In this document: positions 60,457 to 64,000 of the stretch, piece after piece | Numbering within the stretch: the first letter of the stretch is position 1 | Layout of the letters: every line of letters starts with the position of its first letter | Assembly (NCBI RefSeq): GCF_001570625.1 | Contig: NZ_BBQT01000007.1 | Span: 61,775-125,774 of the forward strand | Length of the DNA stretch: 64,000 nucleotides | Direction of reading: 5' to 3' | Source: Syntrophomonas wolfei subsp. methylbutyratica | Lineage (GTDB): Bacteria > Bacillota > Syntrophomonadia > Syntrophomonadales > Syntrophomonadaceae | The notes under the pieces: model-generated | Databases searched by the model: none | Told to the model about the DNA's origin: nothing | Seen by the model: the letters and a program-made list of their open reading frames with translations, nothing else | Position numbers and translations under genes: made by a program

Positions 60457-60516
60457 ACGAGGTGAAATATATTCCCCGCTTCTTTAAGCGGCCCGGATTC
60501 CTAAGAAAACAGGCGT
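60457..60516. repeat. R2 dispersed repeat, copy 3 (partial)
   Basis: CGAGGTGAAATATATTCCCC, then GCTTCTTTAAGCG and AAAACAGGCG match the reverse complement of R2 copy 1. It begins 16 bases after the LCP stop codon. Confidence 0.65.
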
Positions 60517-60544
60517 TATACCATATATGGGTTTCAGAAAAAAG

Positions 60545-60571
60545 AAAAACCCTCCTGGAAAGGAGGGTTGA
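60545..60571 (-). terminator. Intrinsic terminator for the NYN gene
   Basis: On the minus strand AACCCTCC-TTTCCA-GGAGGGTT is followed by TTTCTTTTTT. It is about 200 bases past the NYN stop codon. On the plus strand it may also end the LCP transcript. Confidence 0.65.
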
Positions 60572-60771
60572 TTCAATGTTTTGTCACACAATTATAATCC
60601 ATAAAGATTTAGGGAGAACCTACTTATCTGTAGCTTCTCCCTGCATAATTCATAGTCATAAAACATAATCTCACTAATAAAATAGGCTTAATTCAGAATT
60701 TTAGCCTTAAATCTTAAACCATAATACCCTAATACTTAATACCAATACTATTATATGTGGTTTGCTAGATT

Positions 60772-61542
60772 TTAGTCAAGATAATTTCGAATAAAATTTT
60801 TCACAACTTCACTTGATTCATTTAGTTTTATAGCAGAAGTTGGGTGTTCTGGCGTACTTGGATTCTCGACAGTATACTTGGCAATGACATTATTTTCTAT
60901 CATTTGACTTAATAAGGATTTGGCAGTATTTTGTGTAACAATATTATATTCCTCCAATTTCCTCATATAAAGAGAAGCTGCAACAAATCCGCCAGTCTTC
61001 GAGTGATGAAATTGCTGTAAATTATACAGGAATTTCAACAACGGAGAATAATCAATTAAATCATACCCTATTGAAGTTAATTCCTTTTCGATAATTGCGT
61101 GTCCTGTTAAATAAGGTAACAACTCTGAGGCAAAGTTTTTCTCAAGAGTAATAACAAATAGTCTCTTCCCTTTACTTCGCAATCTTTGCATTACTTCAAC
61201 ATAATCCGCATCGCCTGCTGCCAATACTAAAGTATCTAAATCGTCTTCGCTATAGAATAATTCAAGAGCATCTAAAGAAAGACATATATCCGTTCTATCT
61301 CTCCCACTAGCCTTGCGGGTAACCTGTTCAGCTCTAAAACCAGCGCTAGCAAATTGTCTGGCAATTCTTTCTAAACGACCATCATTCCAATCTGTATAAA
61401 CCTTTCTTATTCTTATATCTCCTTGAGTAGCCCCATAATCATTAATTATTTGTGCCAAACGTTCATAAGGTGGTGGATTAAGGTAATTAAATTTTAATCC
61501 TAAATGAATATTAGCTAAGTCAACAAGAATTGCCACCCCCAT
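60772..61542 (-). CDS. NYN domain (PIN-like/LabA-type) protein
   Basis: 256 residues; GGGGAGGTG precedes ATG 61542. The NYN nuclease-like domain (about 1-150) shows ILVDLANIHLG with the first Asp, the DRTDICLSLDAL acidic pair, LVLAAGDADYVEVMQRL and GKRLFVITLEKNFASELLPY. A C-terminal domain of about 90 residues looks like a winged helix (YNIVTQNTAKSLLSQMIENNVIAKY). The probable role is RNA cleavage. Base composition is clearly more AT-rich than its neighbours, suggesting later acquisition. Confidence 0.82.
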   Translation of the reverse strand: MGVAILVDLANIHLGLKFNYLNPPPYERLAQIINDYGATQGDIRIRKVYTDWNDGRLERIARQFASAGFRAEQVTRKASGRDRTDICLSLDALELFYSEDDLDTLVLAAGDADYVEVMQRLRSKGKRLFVITLEKNFASELLPYLTGHAIIEKELTSIGYDLIDYSPLLKFLYNLQQFHHSKTGGFVAASLYMRKLEEYNIVTQNTAKSLLSQMIENNVIAKYTVENPSTPEHPTSAIKLNESSEVVKNFIRNYLD

Positions 61543-61578
61543 TTAAACACCTCCCCTAAATAATCATAATCTCACCAA

Positions 61579-61607
61579 ATTATAACATTATGTAGAAAAC
61601 AATTCAA
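61579..61607 (-). promoter_or_regulatory. Sigma-A promoter of the NYN gene
   Basis: On the minus strand TTGAAT (61602-61607), 17-base spacer, TATAAT (61579-61584). Confidence 0.7.
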
Positions 61608-61850
61608 ATATTCTAATTTAGTGTAATTAAAATGGTAAAAAACTAATTTGGAAGTTTTTTTATTATCCTGCCTACCTTAATATTTCATAAAAACCTACAT
61701 CTTGCCGCTACCGTCGGCGATACGAAAAAGTATTTTCACGCTACCACTCCTTCTATTTTGCTCGTAACTATCCCTCCCTTCGCTCCGTTCAGGAAGGGGT
61801 CTTCCCGGCCCTATATCGAATACTACTGCAAAATAAGCTGGTAAATGGGG

Positions 61851-61856
61851 TATAAT
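61851..61856 (+). promoter_or_regulatory. Candidate -10 element for pepF
   Basis: TATAAT with a G-rich upstream stretch; no good -35 is seen at 17 bases (GCAAAA). It lies 58 bases before the ATG. The gap 61608-61850 contains no gene I believe in. Confidence 0.35.
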
Positions 61857-61913
61857 GCTAAAAGGCTTGAAAACTAAGAATAATACGAAGCCAGGAAGAA
61901 AAGGGGGAACAGA

Positions 61914-63716
61914 ATGGAAGGCCAGAGCAAAAAACGGGAAGAAATCAGCCCGGAGTATAAATGGAAGCTGGAAGATATTTATGCGGACGAAAATAGCTGG
62001 GAAGAGGATTATAAAAAACTGGAAGAACAGATACCGGAACTGGAGAAGTATAGGGGAGTACTGGGTAGTTCTTCCGCCCGACTCTTGCAAGTATTGGAAT
62101 TTTCCCATGAACTGGAACGCAAAGCGGAAAAGCTCTATGTTTATGCCCGTATGAGGCGGGATGAGGATAACGGCAATTCCCATTATCAGGCCCTCTTTGA
62201 CCGGGTGCAGCGACTGAGTATAGAATTGGGCAGCGCCAGCTCCTATATTGTTCCGGAGATAATCAGCCTGGCACCGGAGAAAATACGGGCTTTTTTGGAC
62301 GAGAACCAAGATCTGCAGTTGTATTCGCGTTTGCTGGATGAATTGATGCGGCAAAAAGAACATATACTCTCCCCGGAGGAAGAGCGCATATTGGCTATGA
62401 GTGCGGATTTGTCCCTGGCGGCCAAAAACATCTTTGGAATGCTCAATAATGCCGATATCAAGTTCCCGGTAATTCAAGATGAAGAAGGCAAAGCGGTGGA
62501 GCTTACCAAAGGGCGCTATGGCAGCTTTATGGAGAGTAATGAGCGCCGGGTGAGGAAAGAAGCCTTTACGGCTTTATACGGCTCTTATGGTAAAGTAAAG
62601 AATACCCTGGCTATGAGCCTTGCTTCCAATGTCAAAAATGATATTTTCTATTCCCGGGTGCGCAAGTATCCCTCAGCCCTGGAAGCTTCGCTGGATCAGG
62701 ATAATATTTCTCCTGAGGTTTATGAGCGCCTGGTGGAAACGCTGCACAATAATATGGAACCCATGTATCGTTACCTGCGCTTGCGGAAAAAGGCCCTGGG
62801 CCTGGATGAACTGCATATGTACGACATCTATGCTCCGTTGGTTAAGGAGTTTAAAAGCAAGGTAAGCTATGAGAAGAGCCAGGAAATGGTGTTAAAGGCC
62901 CTGCAGCCCCTGGGAGATGAATACCTGGCAATTTTGCGGGGCGGGCTGAAGGGCGGCTGGATTGATGTTTATGAGAACGAGGGAAAGACCAGCGGGGCTT
63001 ATTCCTGGGGTTGTTACGACTCCCATCCTTATGTTCTTATGAACTATGATGATAAACTGGATGATGTCTTCACCCTGGCTCATGAGATGGGTCATGCCCT
63101 GCACAGTTATTATTCCAATAAAAACCAGCCCTATGTTTACAGCCAGTATAGTATTTTCGTGGCGGAAGTGGCGTCTACGGTTAATGAACTGCTGCTTATT
63201 GATTATTTGCTGGCTCAAAGCCGTGAACCCCGGGAAAAGGCCTATCTTATCAATCACTACCTGGAACAGTTCCGGGGAACCGTATACCGCCAGACCATGT
63301 TTGCCGAGTTTGAGAAGAAGATTCATGAGCAGGTGGAACAGGGCCAGACCTTGACGGCAGAAGGTCTTTGTCATAACTATCGTGAATTAAACCGATTGTA
63401 CTATGGCCCGGATACGCTATTGGATGAAGAAATAGATATGGAATGGGCTCGTATACCTCATTTCTATTCTGCCTTCTATGTTTATAAATATGCCACCGGT
63501 TTTTCCGCAGCGGTTGCTTTGAAGGAGCAGATATTGCACGAGGGTAAGCCGGCCGTTGATCGCTACCTGGAATTTCTCAAATCGGGCAGTTCTGATTATC
63601 CGCTTAATTTACTTAGAAAAGCTGGGGTTGATCTTACTACCCCGGAACCGGTAGAAAAAGCCTTGCATCTTTTTGCCCGTTTGGTGACGGAAATGGAAGC
63701 GGTGTTGAATGTTTGA
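61914..63716 (+). CDS. pepF: Oligoendopeptidase F (M3 family)
   Basis: 600 residues; AAAAGGGGGAAC precedes the ATG. The zinc site is LAHEMGHALHSYYS with His390, Glu391 and His394, and the third ligand Glu in FVAEVASTVNELL. SWGCYDSHPYVLMNYDDKLDDVFTLAHE and PHFYSAFYVYKYATGFSAA are typical of PepF. It is a cytoplasmic metallopeptidase that trims oligopeptides. Confidence 0.94.
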   Translation: MEGQSKKREEISPEYKWKLEDIYADENSWEEDYKKLEEQIPELEKYRGVLGSSSARLLQVLEFSHELERKAEKLYVYARMRRDEDNGNSHYQALFDRVQRLSIELGSASSYIVPEIISLAPEKIRAFLDENQDLQLYSRLLDELMRQKEHILSPEEERILAMSADLSLAAKNIFGMLNNADIKFPVIQDEEGKAVELTKGRYGSFMESNERRVRKEAFTALYGSYGKVKNTLAMSLASNVKNDIFYSRVRKYPSALEASLDQDNISPEVYERLVETLHNNMEPMYRYLRLRKKALGLDELHMYDIYAPLVKEFKSKVSYEKSQEMVLKALQPLGDEYLAILRGGLKGGWIDVYENEGKTSGAYSWGCYDSHPYVLMNYDDKLDDVFTLAHEMGHALHSYYSNKNQPYVYSQYSIFVAEVASTVNELLLIDYLLAQSREPREKAYLINHYLEQFRGTVYRQTMFAEFEKKIHEQVEQGQTLTAEGLCHNYRELNRLYYGPDTLLDEEIDMEWARIPHFYSAFYVYKYATGFSAAVALKEQILHEGKPAVDRYLEFLKSGSSDYPLNLLRKAGVDLTTPEPVEKALHLFARLVTEMEAVLNV

Positions 63717-63729
63717 GCATTGAGCCCAA

Positions 63730-63768
63730 TAGCAAGCGTCAGGCCAAAAAGCCCTGGCGCTTTTTTGC
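63730..63768 (+). terminator. Intrinsic terminator after pepF
   Basis: AAGCGTCAGG pairs with CCTGGCGCTT (one mismatch) around an A-rich loop, followed by six T. A further hairpin at 63937-63976 (TTTAAGGCGGATA/TATCCGCTTTAAA) lies in the last part of the window; otherwise the end shows no gene. Confidence 0.8.
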
Positions 63769-64000
63769 TTAGTAAGGAAAGTGAGGGGTGAGGGGTAAGG
63801 TGTCAAAAGGACCGTCTACCGTCCGAAACCACTGAAAAAGTATCCTTTTTAAGCCGCCTGGGCGGCAACCCAATCACAATCTGGTCGGTTAACCACTAAC
63901 GGAGATAATAACTTCAAAATGAGAACATGTAAACCCTTTAAGGCGGATACCAGCTTGGCTATCCGCTTTAAATTTACCGACAGGGCTGTTAGTTTGGCCT

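Noticed and set aside
61821..61840. A possible further R1 end (TACTACTGCAAAATAAG) before pepF
   Set aside because: Only about 10 bases agree with the R1 end and no other R1 sequence is adjacent.
61695..62477. A 260-codon minus-strand frame opposite the start of pepF
   Set aside because: It is antisense to a clear PepF coding region, has a Phe/Ile-rich low-complexity composition and no ribosome site.

Overview
The window reads as chromosome of an anaerobic, spore-lineage Clostridia bacterium and fits Syntrophomonas (S. wolfei-like). It holds a complete butyrate beta-oxidation gene set, an exported [FeFe] hydrogenase with a cytochrome b anchor, 2-hydroxyacyl-CoA dehydratase-type proteins, S-layer homology proteins and many ECF transporter genes. 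The genus is inferred from gene content; no database was searched.

Layout. 0-11.6 kb: a surface redox cluster. It has six exported or membrane proteins sharing one molybdopterin-oxidoreductase-like fold, an ExbB/TolQ-like channel with a DUF2149 partner, an FMN-binding lipoprotein, a NapH-like polyferredoxin membrane protein, the flavin transferase ApbE, and a convergent NusG-II/Gx pair resembling parts of Gram-positive flavin-based extracellular electron transfer. 11.8-17.2 kb: two consecutive ECF transporter modules, only the first with an S component. 17.4-22.4 kb: a zinc-ribbon protein and a 1431-residue double activase. 22.5-27.5 kb: a surface glycan cluster with three GT-D fold proteins, an epimerase and a CgeB-like glycosyltransferase. 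27.7-28.4 kb: small proteins.

28.4-43.3 kb is the metabolic heart. A sigma-54 promoter with upstream palindromes precedes a long structured leader and then enoyl-CoA hydratase, 3-hydroxybutyryl-CoA dehydrogenase, thiolase, acyl-CoA dehydrogenase and a CoA-transferase. A convergent sigma-54 activator with four PAS domains follows. A second sigma-54 promoter with the same palindrome lies before an unfamiliar four-repeat protein gene, which suggests a small regulon. The exported [FeFe] hydrogenase operon follows. Together these genes oxidise butyryl-CoA to acetyl-CoA and can discharge electrons from the quinone pool as H2 outside the membrane. The electron-transfer flavoprotein link is not in the window.

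43.4-48.6 kb: two tandem structured RNAs resembling Moco riboswitches with no molybdenum gene after them, then a MarR-controlled heterodimeric ABC exporter. 48.8-54.4 kb: a 2-hydroxyacyl-CoA dehydratase-like beta/activase/alpha/DUF3343 operon flanked by decayed genes (antitoxin remnant, transposase remnant, radical-SAM fragment, frameshifted yafQ) and tRNA-Ala. 54.6-64 kb: an SLH protein, DUF169, HflX, an LCP protein, a NYN-domain protein and PepF.

Two dispersed repeat families (R1 with terminal inverted repeats and apparent 9-10 bp target duplications, and R2) share an internal module and litter the intergenic regions.
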